Source: Arthrobacter mangrovi (GTDB lineage: Bacteria; Actinomycetota; Actinomycetes; Actinomycetales; Micrococcaceae). From it: a stretch of DNA of 64,000 bases. The notes beneath the pieces are model-generated. The model saw only the letters and a program-made list of their open reading frames with translations, was not told the DNA's origin and searched no databases. Numbering within the stretch: the first letter of the stretch is position 1; every line of letters begins with the position of its first letter. Shown here in pieces: positions 15,166 to 24,558 of this stretch. The stretch is from the NCBI RefSeq assembly GCF_026011795.1, contig NZ_BRVS01000008.1, forward strand, positions 186,001 through 250,000. Direction: 5' to 3'. Both the position numbers and the translations under genes were made by a program.

Positions 15166-15378
15166 TCAGGCGGTGCCGCTCTGGCCGTCCACTACCGCTC
15201 TCTGCACATACTGCTCCACCGCGGATTCCGGAACGCGGTAGGAGCGGCCGAAACGGACGGCAGGCAGATCGCCGGCGTGGACCAGGCGGTAGACGGTCAT
15301 CTTCGAGACGCGCATGACCTCGGCAACCTCCGCGACGGTCAGGAAGCGGACGTTTGAGAAGTTCTTCTCCTCAGCCAT
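15166..15378 (-). CDS. Excisionase-like helix-turn-helix protein (Rv0500A type)
   Basis: A 70-residue DNA-binding protein of the MerR-like/excisionase HTH_17 family. The core is FLTVAEVAEVMRVSKMTVYRL followed by VHAGDLPAVRFGRSYRVPESAV, a winged helix-turn-helix without an effector domain. Although labelled excisionase family in databases, this version is a conserved chromosomal gene in Actinobacteria located next to bS22, with no integrase nearby, so it is more likely a regulator than a phage excision factor. It is 176 bp upstream of bS22. Confidence 0.9.
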   Translation of the reverse strand: MAEEKNFSNVRFLTVAEVAEVMRVSKMTVYRLVHAGDLPAVRFGRSYRVPESAVEQYVQRAVVDGQSGTA

Positions 15379-15556
15379 TGCACATCAATCCTTAGCTCCA
15401 GGCAGGCCCCTCGCTCCGGGCAAGGGCCCAACGGCGTGCCGCCTTGCCACGCGAGTAAGTGCCGTCTCACTCGATACTCTAGATGCATGAGTGGCCAAAG
15501 TGAAAGTTGTCCTTGTCGCTTAACCGTTAGATGACTAGGGCTTTTTATGGCCGAAC

Positions 15557-16666
15557 CTACGAGCGCCCTGCCGCTGCCCGGCTTGCGGCCGCCAGCTGCT
15601 CGAGGACCAGATCGGTCGTCTCCCACCCCATGCAGGCGTCCGTCACGCTCCGGCCGTAGACGAGCTCAGCCTCTCCCCTGGCCACCTCGGCGACGTCCAG
15701 CTTCTGCGCTCCGCCGGACAGGAAGCTCTCCAGCATGACGCCGGCCAGAGCACCGGTCCCGGCCTCGTCGGCCTCAAGCTGGGCAGCAAGCTCCAGCGCG
15801 ACTTCGGCCTGCCGGTGGTGGCTCTTTCCGCTGTTGGCATGGCTTGCGTCGACAATGACCCGCGGGTTCACACCCGCGGCGGCCAGTTGTCGGGAAGCCT
15901 CGAGCACGCTGGCCGCAGAGTAGTTCGGGCCGCCGCTGCCGCCACGCAGGATCAGGTGAGTGTCCGGGTTGCCGGGCGCCGCCACCACAGCCGCGCGCCC
16001 GTCGTCGTCCATGCCGAGGTAGGCCTGTTCCGCCGCTGCCGCCAGGCATGCGTCGACCGCAACCTGGATGCCGCCGTCGGTCCCGTTCTTGAAACCGACG
16101 GGCAGCGGCAGGCCCGCGGCGAGCTGCCGGTGGATCTGGCTCTCGGTGGTGCGGGCCCCGATAGCGCCCCAGCTGACCAGGTCGGCGAGGTAGGGGGCGC
16201 TGACCGGCTCGAGGAACTCGGTCGCGACGGGCAGGCCCAGCGCCGTCACATCCAGCAGGAAACGGCGCGCCGTGCGCAGTCCGGCCGCAACGTCGTGGGA
16301 GCCGTCCAGGTGCGGGTCGTTGACCAGGCCCTTCCAGCCAACGGTGGTGCGCGGCTTCTCGAAGTACGTCCGCATCACCACCAGCAGGTCGGCGCTGTGC
16401 CGCCGGGCCGCCTCCGCCAGCCGGGCGGCGTAGTCCAGCCCGGCCTTCGGATCATGGATCGAGCAGGGTCCTGCGATCACGAGCAGCCGGTCATCTAGTC
16501 CGTCGAGGATCGCCCGGATCCCCGTGCGTCCGCGTTCGACGGCGGCGATCGCCCCGGGCGCCGCCGGCAGTTCCGCCGTCAGCTCCCCCGGCGAGGGCAG
16601 CGCGCTGAACGTCGCGGCGCCGGTCGAAGGGCTGTGCGTGGCAGTGAGGCTGGATAGTGTCGGCAT
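15557..16666 (-). CDS. aroG: Class I DAHP synthase (3-deoxy-7-phosphoheptulonate synthase)
   Basis: This enzyme joins phosphoenolpyruvate and erythrose 4-phosphate in the first step of the shikimate pathway. The 369-residue protein is a class I (AroF/AroG/AroH-type) enzyme: LVIAGPCSIHDPK near 62-74, VMRTYFEKPRTTVGWKG around 96-112 with the PEP-binding residues, GARTTESQIHRQLA, PVGFKNGTDG, ILRGGSGGPNY and DASHANSGKSH with metal ligands. Which amino acid inhibits it cannot be read from sequence. The symbol aroG is used generically. Upstream lies a leader peptide rich in Trp and Tyr codons and an apparent attenuator (separate entries), so expression is probably tied to aromatic amino acid supply. 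SD-like CGGGAAC precedes the ATG. Confidence 0.95.
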   Translation of the reverse strand: MPTLSSLTATHSPSTGAATFSALPSPGELTAELPAAPGAIAAVERGRTGIRAILDGLDDRLLVIAGPCSIHDPKAGLDYAARLAEAARRHSADLLVVMRTYFEKPRTTVGWKGLVNDPHLDGSHDVAAGLRTARRFLLDVTALGLPVATEFLEPVSAPYLADLVSWGAIGARTTESQIHRQLAAGLPLPVGFKNGTDGGIQVAVDACLAAAAEQAYLGMDDDGRAAVVAAPGNPDTHLILRGGSGGPNYSAASVLEASRQLAAAGVNPRVIVDASHANSGKSHHRQAEVALELAAQLEADEAGTGALAGVMLESFLSGGAQKLDVAEVARGEAELVYGRSVTDACMGWETTDLVLEQLAAASRAAAGRS

Positions 16667-16670
16667 GTGA

Positions 16671-16714
16671 GTTCCCGTCTGGATAATGGCGGGAACGGTA
16701 GCCCAGAACCCGCC
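16671..16714 (-). promoter_or_regulatory. Mutually exclusive hairpins controlling the DAHP synthase ribosome-binding site
   Basis: On the transcript GGCGGG (16714-16709) can pair with CCCGCC (16693-16688). Alternatively GTTCCCG (16696-16690) can pair with CGGGAAC (16677-16671), which is the only Shine-Dalgarno-like sequence before the ATG at 16666. Both pairings use the same CCCG bases, so forming one frees or hides the ribosome-binding site. This is read from complementarity only. Confidence 0.5.
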
Positions 16715-16727
16715 GTGGAAATGGCGA

Positions 16728-16839
16728 AGGGCAGAGAATGATCTCTGCCCTGTTGGCTCTGGAGGTTCGTTGGATGCGTATGCCGCTAGGCAGTCACGTT
16801 AGGCCCCTCCAGAGCCAACGGAAAATACGCATACCAACG
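16728..16839 (-). promoter_or_regulatory. Putative attenuator of DAHP synthase gene: interleaved inverted repeats and hairpin
   Basis: Transcript order is segment 1 (16839-16826), 2 (16819-16806), 1' (16780-16768), 2' (16765-16752). Segments 1 and 1' pair over 13 bp with one bulge; 2 and 2' pair over 14 perfect bp. The pairs are interleaved, so they should be mutually exclusive (loops are too short for a simple pseudoknot). Segment 1 covers the Trp-Tyr-Ala-Tyr codons of the leader peptide. Directly after 2' is a third hairpin with a 9-bp stem and 6-nt loop (AGGGCAGAG, ATCATT, CTCTGCCCT; 16751-16728). The layout is what leader-peptide attenuation needs. Confidence 0.75.
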
Positions 16840-16848
16840 GGTTGTCAT
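16786..16848 (-). CDS. Aromatic leader peptide of DAHP synthase gene
   Basis: A 20-residue open frame upstream of the DAHP synthase gene, with Trp5, Tyr6, Tyr8 and Phe9 in the run RWYAYF. Trp, Tyr and Phe are exactly the end products of the pathway that DAHP synthase opens. Tyr and Phe are written TAT, TAT and TTT although this genome strongly prefers TAC and TTC, which would favour ribosome pausing. A TACCCT box ends 6 nt before the ATG, so the message is probably leaderless and starts with the peptide. The stop TAG lies 5 nt before pairing segment 1'. No homology can be claimed for such a short peptide; the evidence is composition, position and overlap with the RNA structure. Confidence 0.78.
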   Translation of the reverse strand: MTTRWYAYFPLALEGPNVTA

Positions 16849-16854
16849 GTAGCG

Positions 16855-16860
16855 AGGGTA
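16855..16860 (-). promoter_or_regulatory. Probable -10 box for leader peptide and DAHP synthase transcript
   Basis: On the minus strand TACCCT ends 6 nt before the leader ATG, in the 63-bp gap after the N-acetylglucosamine kinase-like gene. No good TTGACA-like -35 was seen. Confidence 0.5.
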
Positions 16861-16911
16861 CGCCTCGCGCAATCCGGGCCGCCACTTGTAACGGAAAATG
16901 ACGCGGCACCC

Positions 16912-17802
16912 TCAGGCCTGTTCCCGGTCCGCTTCCCAACCCGCCAGGAAGGCCGCTCCCAGCACCGGCGCCCGGTCGAGGGGCCGCACGCCGGTGATTC
17001 CGTGGGCGGCGACCTCGGCCGCGATGCCCTGCGCCATCCGGGGAACGTTGGCCCCGATGCTTCCGCCGAGGATGACCGGGCCGCTGCTGCCGATCCGGCG
17101 CGCCACCAGGACAATCAGTTGCGACAGCTCCGCGATGGCTTCCTCCAGCAACGCTGCCGCCGCGGGATCCGAGCCGGCCGCGTCGATCACCACGCGCGAT
17201 CTTTGCGCCCAGTACGCCCGGCCTGCCCCGCCATGGAAGGCGGCTATCAGTTCCACGGGTTTCGACAGGCCGCAGTCCGCCAGCAGTGCCCGGGTGAGTC
17301 CGTCCGGTTCCAGGCCCTGATCGCGGCGCCGAAGGGCATGCCGGACGGCCTCGCGGGCCAGCCAGTAGCCGCTGCCCTCGTCGCCGAGCAGGTAGCCCCA
17401 GCCGCCGGCGCGCGCCTCGCTTCCGGCGCCGTCGGTCCCCCAGACCGCGGACCCCGTGCCGATGATGACGGCGATGCCGCTGCCGGCGCGGCCCGCGGCC
17501 AGGATGAGCCGCGAGTCGTGGACGGCCTCGATCCTGGCCCCCGGCGCAAGGGGGGCGATAAGCGATACGAGGGCACCGGCGTCGTCCGCGGTATCAATGC
17601 CTCCGGCGCCGGCTACGACGCGGTGCGCCCCCGCACCCACCGCGGCGAACACCTTCGCCAAGGCTTCCGCGGCCTCTGCGCGCGAGACGTTCTGCACGTT
17701 CGCGCTGCCGGCCACGGCCTCGCCCACCGGCACACCGTCTTCGAAGCGGACGGCACGCGTCTTGCTGCCGCCGATGTCCAGCCCAATCAGGACGTCCGTC
17801 AT
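16912..17802 (-). CDS. BadF/BadG/BcrA/BcrD-type ATPase, probable N-acetylglucosamine kinase
   Basis: A 296-residue ASKHA-fold sugar kinase. LIGLDIGGSKTRAVRF at the N-terminus is the phosphate 1 motif, VVAGAGGIDTADDAG the second, and IAVIIGTGSAVWGTDGAG with GGWGYLLGDEGSGYWLAREA is characteristic of N-acetylglucosamine kinases (NAGK) of the BadF/BadG family. PVILGGSIGANVP is the adenosine motif. It probably phosphorylates an amino sugar from cell-wall turnover or uptake. It ends just before the promoter of the DAHP synthase leader transcript and is 23 bp after the gdhA stop on the same strand, so gdhA and this gene may be co-transcribed. Confidence 0.87.
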   Translation of the reverse strand: MTDVLIGLDIGGSKTRAVRFEDGVPVGEAVAGSANVQNVSRAEAAEALAKVFAAVGAGAHRVVAGAGGIDTADDAGALVSLIAPLAPGARIEAVHDSRLILAAGRAGSGIAVIIGTGSAVWGTDGAGSEARAGGWGYLLGDEGSGYWLAREAVRHALRRRDQGLEPDGLTRALLADCGLSKPVELIAAFHGGAGRAYWAQRSRVVIDAAGSDPAAAALLEEAIAELSQLIVLVARRIGSSGPVILGGSIGANVPRMAQGIAAEVAAHGITGVRPLDRAPVLGAAFLAGWEADREQA

Positions 17803-17825
17803 GGGCAGAGCCTACCGGGAAACTG

Positions 17826-19786
<1,961 letters not shown>

Positions 19787-19850
19787 TCCATTACCCTAAC
19801 CGCATATACGCTCTCTGGCATCCTCCTCGGCCGGGCGCGCCGCCGCATGT

Positions 19851-21062
19851 TCAGTCGAACCAGGGGTCCAGTCCGTGCAGCGGGAAGATTTCCTTGCGCG
19901 TAGCCATTACCGTGCGGTCGACGGCGTCGTTGGGGTCGTAGCCCACTTCCCATGAGCGCCACCAGAGCCGGGCGTCGTCATTCATGACCAGCGGCGCCGA
20001 TTGGCCGTACCGTTCATGGACGTAGGCGCGCCAAGGACGGGGCACCTCGGCCTGCAGGGGAACCGGGTGGCCCGAGACGATGGCCAGCAGATGGGTCCAA
20101 GCGCGGGGAACGACGTCGAAAATGTTGTACCCACCGCCTCCCGTGGCGATCCAGCGGCCGCCGGAGACCTGGTCAGCGAGCTCCGCGACGTCCAGCATCA
20201 TCTGCCGCTGCGCGTCGACGCTCAGCCGAAGACTGCTCAGCAGGTCCTGGGCGTGCCCGTCGCAGCCGTGCTGGCTGACGATGACTTCAGGCTGGAACGC
20301 CTTGGCCAATTGAGGTACGACGGCGTGGAAGGCACGCATCCACGCGGCATCTTCCGTGCGCGGCGGCAGCGCGACGTTGACGGCGCTGCCGAGAGCATCC
20401 GGCCCGCCAACCTCGTTCGAGAAGCCGGTACCGGGGAAGAGGGTCCGTCCGGTTTCATGCAGCGAGATGGTCATCACGCGCGGGTCGTTCCAGAAGATAT
20501 TCTGCGTGCCGTCCCCGTGGTGCGCGTCCACGTCCACGTAAAGCACCCGCTGCACACCGCCGTCGAGCAGCCGCTGGATCCCGACCGCGCAGTCGTTGTA
20601 GATGCAGAACCCGCTGGCCTTGCTGCGCGCCGCATGATGCATGCCGCCGCCGAAATTCACGCCGCGGACGGCCCGGCCGTCGAGCAGTGACTCGGCCAGG
20701 TGCAGGGTTCCCCCGGCCAGCCTGGCGCTGGCCTCATGCATCCCGGCGAACACCGGATCGTCCTCCGTCCCCAGTCCGCGGTCCTCGTCCGGTTCGTCCG
20801 GATTGGCGCTCACCTTCCGGACGGCCCGGACGTACTCGGGTTCGTGGACCGTTTCCAACTGGGCATCCGTAGCCACTTCGGGCCGGACCACGGTGACGTT
20901 GCGGCGCTCGAGGATGTCGAATTCTGCGGCCAGCCGGGCGGTCAATTCCAGCCGGATCGGCGACATCGGATGCTGCGGCCCGAAGTTGTACGCCAGCATC
21001 GATTCATTCCAGACGATTTCCGCAGGAAGGGCGGCTGCTGGGTTCTCGGACATCTCAGACAT
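19851..21062 (-). CDS. AcuC-like class I histone deacetylase-fold protein
   Basis: A 403-residue protein of the arginase/deacetylase fold, similar to Bacillus AcuC. Motifs: YNFGPQHPMSPIRLELT near the start, GVNFGGGMHHAARSKASGFCIYND with the paired catalytic His, YVDVDAHHGDGTQNIF with the Zn ligands Asp and His, MTISLHETG, VSQHGCDGHAQD with the third ligand, and the C-terminal IATGGGGYNIFDVVPRAW with the transition-state Tyr. AcuC deacetylates acetyl-CoA synthetase in Bacillus; no acetyltransferase or acs gene is nearby here, so the substrate is open. The ATG at 21062 gives the natural N-terminus. It is divergent from trkH. Confidence 0.9.
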   Translation of the reverse strand: MSEMSENPAAALPAEIVWNESMLAYNFGPQHPMSPIRLELTARLAAEFDILERRNVTVVRPEVATDAQLETVHEPEYVRAVRKVSANPDEPDEDRGLGTEDDPVFAGMHEASARLAGGTLHLAESLLDGRAVRGVNFGGGMHHAARSKASGFCIYNDCAVGIQRLLDGGVQRVLYVDVDAHHGDGTQNIFWNDPRVMTISLHETGRTLFPGTGFSNEVGGPDALGSAVNVALPPRTEDAAWMRAFHAVVPQLAKAFQPEVIVSQHGCDGHAQDLLSSLRLSVDAQRQMMLDVAELADQVSGGRWIATGGGGYNIFDVVPRAWTHLLAIVSGHPVPLQAEVPRPWRAYVHERYGQSAPLVMNDDARLWWRSWEVGYDPNDAVDRTVMATRKEIFPLHGLDPWFD

Positions 21063-21186
21063 CCCCGTCAGGGTACGCGAATCGGCGCCGAGGCGCATGA
21101 TTCTGCTCACTGTGACGAAGGGAGGATGATTTACTACTGCAAGGACCACCTTCCCGCCCGACCACCGACCCGTCAGAAGCGTATCC

Positions 21187-22596
21187 ATGACAGTAAACCA
21201 GCGGTCCCGCCTGCAGCAGGGCAACGGACTGCGTTCGGCCTTCGGCAACATCCGGGACTTCGTCGACCGGGTTGCCAACAGCTCCCCCGCGCGGCTGGCG
21301 CTGATCGTCTACGCCGCCGTCATCTTCGTTTTCGCGGGCCTGCTCTCCCTGCCCGTGGCGGCTGCGGACGGGCAAGTCACTCCGCTGCACGATGCCTTCT
21401 TCACGGCAGTCTCGGCCGTCTGCGTCACCGGGCTGACCGTGGTTTCCACCGCGACGCACTGGACCTTCTTCGGCCAAGCCGTCATCCTGCTCGGCATCTT
21501 CATCGGTGGCCTTGGCACGCTGACGCTGGCCTCCATGCTGGCGCTTATGGTGAGCAAGCGGCTCGGCGTCCGCGGCAAGCTCATCGCCCAGCAGGCCATG
21601 AGCAACGCCGGGCGGCTGGGAGAGGTCGGCACCCTGCTGCGGATCGTTATCACCACCTCCGTCCTGATCGAGGTGGTGCTGGCGCTGATGCTCATCCCGC
21701 GGTTCATCATGCTGGGCGAGCCCTTCGGCCAGGCAGTCTGGCATGGCATCTTCTATTCCATCTCCGCCTTCAACAACGCCGGTTTCACCCCGCATTCCGA
21801 CGGCCTGGTTCCATACGAGGAGGATCTCTGGATCCTTACTCCGTTGATGCTGGGCGTCTTCCTCGGCAGCCTCGGCTTTCCCGTGGTCATGGTCCTGCTC
21901 GAACGCGGCTGGCGCTTCAGCAGATGGAACCTGCACACCAAGCTCACCATTCAGGTCAGCCTGATCCTGCTGGTTGCCGGGACCCTCAGCTGGGGCGCCC
22001 TCGAGTGGAACAACGCCAACACCATCGGCGGACTGACCGATGGCGACAAGATCATCCACGCCGCGTTCGCCTCCGTCATGATGCGCTCGGGCGGATTCAA
22101 CCTGGTGGACCAAAACGCGATGGAGCAAACCAGCATGCTCCTGACCGACGCCCTGATGTTCGCGGGAGGCGGCTCCGCCTCCACCGCCGGCGGCATCAAG
22201 GTCACGACGATCGCCATCGTCTTCCTCGCCATCGCGGCGGAGGCCCGCGGCAACCGGGACGTGACCGTGCACGGCAGGACGGTCCCCGAAGGCGCCATGC
22301 GGGTGGCCATCTCCGTCATCGTCATGGGGGCAACCTTCGTGGCCGTCGCCGCCGGCATGCTGCTGACGATCTCCGGCGATTCCCTCGACCGCGTGCTGTT
22401 CGAAGTCATCTCGGCCTTCGCCACGGTGGGACTGAGCACCAACCTCAGCGCGGAACTGCCGCCCGAAGGCAAGTACATCCTCTGTATCCTGATGTTCGCA
22501 GGGCGCGTGGGAACGATCACCCTGGCCTCCGCCCTAGCGCTGCGCGAGCGGCGCCAGCTCTACCACTTCCCGGAAGAAAGGCCGATCATTGGCTGA
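21187..22596 (+). CDS. trkH: TrkH/KtrB-type potassium transporter membrane subunit
   Basis: The ion-conducting subunit of a K+ uptake system. The 469-residue protein has about ten hydrophobic segments and four selectivity-filter-like loops, each with a central Gly: VSAVCVTGLTVVS, ISAFNNAGFTPHS, VMMRSGGFNLVD and ISAFATVGLSTN. These are the four P-loops of the SKT superfamily and its size is that of KtrB. The last 8 nt overlap the TTG start of the RCK subunit gene, so the two subunits are made together. The upstream gap to the divergent acuC-like gene is 124 bp. Confidence 0.94.
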   Translation: MTVNQRSRLQQGNGLRSAFGNIRDFVDRVANSSPARLALIVYAAVIFVFAGLLSLPVAAADGQVTPLHDAFFTAVSAVCVTGLTVVSTATHWTFFGQAVILLGIFIGGLGTLTLASMLALMVSKRLGVRGKLIAQQAMSNAGRLGEVGTLLRIVITTSVLIEVVLALMLIPRFIMLGEPFGQAVWHGIFYSISAFNNAGFTPHSDGLVPYEEDLWILTPLMLGVFLGSLGFPVVMVLLERGWRFSRWNLHTKLTIQVSLILLVAGTLSWGALEWNNANTIGGLTDGDKIIHAAFASVMMRSGGFNLVDQNAMEQTSMLLTDALMFAGGGSASTAGGIKVTTIAIVFLAIAAEARGNRDVTVHGRTVPEGAMRVAISVIVMGATFVAVAAGMLLTISGDSLDRVLFEVISAFATVGLSTNLSAELPPEGKYILCILMFAGRVGTITLASALALRERRQLYHFPEERPIIG

Positions 22597-23272
22597 CAGA
22601 TCCTCAGGCAACCGCCCCTCGCACAACGCTCCGGTGCTCGTCATCGGACTGGGACGTTTCGGGGCTGCCACTGCCGAGCAGCTGGTCAAGCAGGGCCGCG
22701 AAGTCCTGGCGATCGAACGCGACCCCGCGCTGGTGCAGAAGTGGTCCGACCAGCTGACCCACGTCGTCGAGGCCGACGCGACCAACATCGACGCCCTCCG
22801 GCAGCTCGGCGCACAGGACTTCACCTCGGCCGTCGTCGGCGTGGGCACCTCGATCGAGTCCTCGGTGCTCATCACCGTAAACCTTGTGGACCTGGGCATC
22901 GAACATCTGTGGGTCAAGGCCATCACCGCTTCGCACGGGAAGATCCTGACGCGCATCGGCGCGAACCATGTGATCTACCCGGAAGCCGATGCCGGCCGCC
23001 GTGCCGCGCACCTGGTCGGCGGCCGCATGCTGGACTTCATCGAGTTCGACGACGGTTTCGCGATCGTCAAGATGTACCCGCCCAAGGAAACCCAGGGCTT
23101 CACGCTGGGCGAGTCCTCCGTCCGGTCCAAGTACGGGGTGACCGTCGTCGGCGTGAAATCACCGGGCGAGGACTTTACCTATGCCCGGCCGGAAACCAAG
23201 GTCTCCGGCCGGGACATGCTCATCGTTTCAGGCCACGTCGACCTGCTCGAACGCTTCGCCGCCCGCCCTTAG
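22589..23272 (+). CDS. trkA: TrkA/KtrA-type RCK regulatory subunit
   Basis: The cytoplasmic gating subunit of the K+ transporter. The 227-residue protein has an RCK_N Rossmann domain starting PVLVIGLGRFGAATAEQLVKQG, with the acidic nucleotide-binding residue in LAIERDP and HVVEADATNIDAL, and an RCK_C domain from about 145 (FAIVKMYPPKETQGFTLGES). One RCK pair means the single-domain KtrA form rather than the duplicated E. coli TrkA. The TTG start at 22589 overlaps trkH by 8 nt; it is the first start that preserves the domain and gives translational coupling. Confidence 0.93.
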   Translation: MADRSSGNRPSHNAPVLVIGLGRFGAATAEQLVKQGREVLAIERDPALVQKWSDQLTHVVEADATNIDALRQLGAQDFTSAVVGVGTSIESSVLITVNLVDLGIEHLWVKAITASHGKILTRIGANHVIYPEADAGRRAAHLVGGRMLDFIEFDDGFAIVKMYPPKETQGFTLGESSVRSKYGVTVVGVKSPGEDFTYARPETKVSGRDMLIVSGHVDLLERFAARP

Positions 23273-23276
23273 CGGG

Positions 23277-24134
23277 TCAGCCCAGCTCCCTCGAAAGTTC
23301 CGCGGCCCGGTCCGCCGCGGCGCGCATTCCGGCGGCGATAACGGCCGGCAGCCCGGCCTCGTCGAAGGCCGCGATCGCTCGTTCCGTCGTGCCGTTCGGG
23401 CTGGACACGGCCTTGCGCAGGGCCGTCGGATCCGCCCCTTCCTGGGCCAGCATGGCGCCCGCCCCGGCCACGGTTTCCTGCGCCAGAGTCAGCGCCAGCT
23501 CGGGCTCCAGTCCAAGCTCCGCGCCTGCCTTGGCCATAGCTTCCGCCAGGTAGAACACGTACGCCGGACCGGACCCGCTGACCGCGGACACCGCGTCCAA
23601 CTGGTCCTCCGGCACGACCACTACGGTCCCCGCGCCGGAAAACAACGCCTCGCCCAGCTTCAGCTGCTCCGGGCCGGCGTGGGTTCCGGCGGCGATTCCG
23701 ACGGCGCCGCGCCCCACCTTCAGCGGCGTGTTCGGCATGCTGCGCACCAGCGGCTGTCCCTCGGGCAGGGCGGCCTCCATGGTCTTCACGGTGATAGCTG
23801 CGGCAACACTAACGACGACGGTCTCCCGCGCCAGGTCATCCGAAATCCGCCGGCAGAGGTCGGCGATGCCAGCCGGCTTGACGCCCAGCACCACAAGCCC
23901 GGCACCCTGCACGGCCTTGCTGTTGGCCTCGGAATCTTCGTTCTCCGCCAGCACCGTCAGACCCGGATACCGGGTGCGCAGCTCCTCGGCGCGCTCGGTG
24001 CGGCGGACCGTAGCGGTGACTGATTGCGCATCTGTCCCGCTGGACAGCAGCCCCGCCAGAATGGCCTCGTTCATGGATCCGCAGCCGAGGAAGACGGTGC
24101 GGCCGGAAGAAGAAGTGGAAGTCTGTGCAGTCAT
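23277..24134 (-). CDS. proC: Pyrroline-5-carboxylate reductase ProC
   Basis: ProC makes proline from pyrroline-5-carboxylate with NADPH. The 285-residue protein has the N-terminal VFLGCGSMNEAILAGLLSSG nucleotide-binding motif, VVLGVKPAGIADLC, VRSMPNTPLKVGRGAVGIAAG, and the ProC signature SAVSGSGPAYVFYLAEAMAKAG followed by AQETVAGAGAMLAQ and SPNGTTERAI. It is convergent with trkA (4-nt gap). In mycobacteria proC is next to the HTH/bS22 pair; here they are 8 kb apart, so the region has been rearranged. Confidence 0.95.
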   Translation of the reverse strand: MTAQTSTSSSGRTVFLGCGSMNEAILAGLLSSGTDAQSVTATVRRTERAEELRTRYPGLTVLAENEDSEANSKAVQGAGLVVLGVKPAGIADLCRRISDDLARETVVVSVAAAITVKTMEAALPEGQPLVRSMPNTPLKVGRGAVGIAAGTHAGPEQLKLGEALFSGAGTVVVVPEDQLDAVSAVSGSGPAYVFYLAEAMAKAGAELGLEPELALTLAQETVAGAGAMLAQEGADPTALRKAVSSPNGTTERAIAAFDEAGLPAVIAAGMRAAADRAAELSRELG

Positions 24135-24294
24135 GCTGACATTGAATCACGGGTCGAAACCGGGCTCCGGCGAGAGAGCATTCACAGACTTCTTCCAGCT
24201 TCTTAAGGGTTTCGTCCCAAATTCTCTCCCTACAGTCTTAACTACCTCATAAAGGTGCGAGTGATTACGGATCAGGCTTCCTGGTCTGATCCGA

Positions 24295-24348
24295 GTACTG
24301 GCAGGTCAGCGGATGTCTCCCCCAACCGTCCGCAGGACCTGCCGGTAC
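24295..24348 (+). other. Long imperfect hairpin, possible structured RNA
   Basis: GTACTGGCAGGTC pairs with GACCTGCCGGTAC (12 of 13 Watson-Crick, one G-U), and GCGGA with TCCGC extends the stem around a C-rich loop (CTCCCCC). There is no gene in this stretch. It could be a small RNA, a 5' UTR element or a relic; the C-rich loop faintly recalls 6C RNAs, but only one such loop is present. Confidence 0.3.
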
Positions 24349-24532
24349 TTCTCTTTAACCAGAACCCATACCGGCCCCGGGGTCATCTCCCCGCCGCGGC
24401 CGCAAGCGAGCGGGGCATAGATACCGTCCGAGGGCGCCGGATTCCCAGGTCAACCGCCTCCTCGCAGGCCCCGTCTCAGACCCGATTCTGCCGTTTCACT
24501 CGTCCTACACTACGAAGATTTATCGTGCTATC

Positions 24533-24546
24533 AGAACATATCTTCG
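24533..24546 (+). promoter_or_regulatory. SOS-box-like sequence before DUF222/HNH gene
   Basis: AGAACATATCTTCG resembles the actinobacterial LexA box (CGAACRNRYGTTYG) with two mismatches, and lies one base before the TAGAAT -10-like hexamer at 24548-24553. LexA-controlled 13E12 genes are known in Mycobacterium tuberculosis, which makes the match worth noting. One mismatch is in the GTTC core, so binding is uncertain. Confidence 0.35.
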
Positions 24547-24558
24547 ATAGAATGAGGC

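Larger units (their letters stand above)
24135..24558. other. 424-bp gap with hairpins and an AT-richer promoter region
   Basis: No convincing gene is seen between divergent proC and the DUF222/HNH gene. It holds a 7-bp hairpin (GGATCAG to CTGATCC, 24270-24293), a long imperfect hairpin (24295-24348) and, near the right end, an AT-richer stretch with an SOS-like box and a -10-like TAGAAT. Confidence 0.5.

Noticed and set aside
15166-15378. Phage excisionase and an integrated element
   Set aside because: No integrase, att-like repeats or phage genes nearby; the gene is a conserved chromosomal HTH gene beside bS22.
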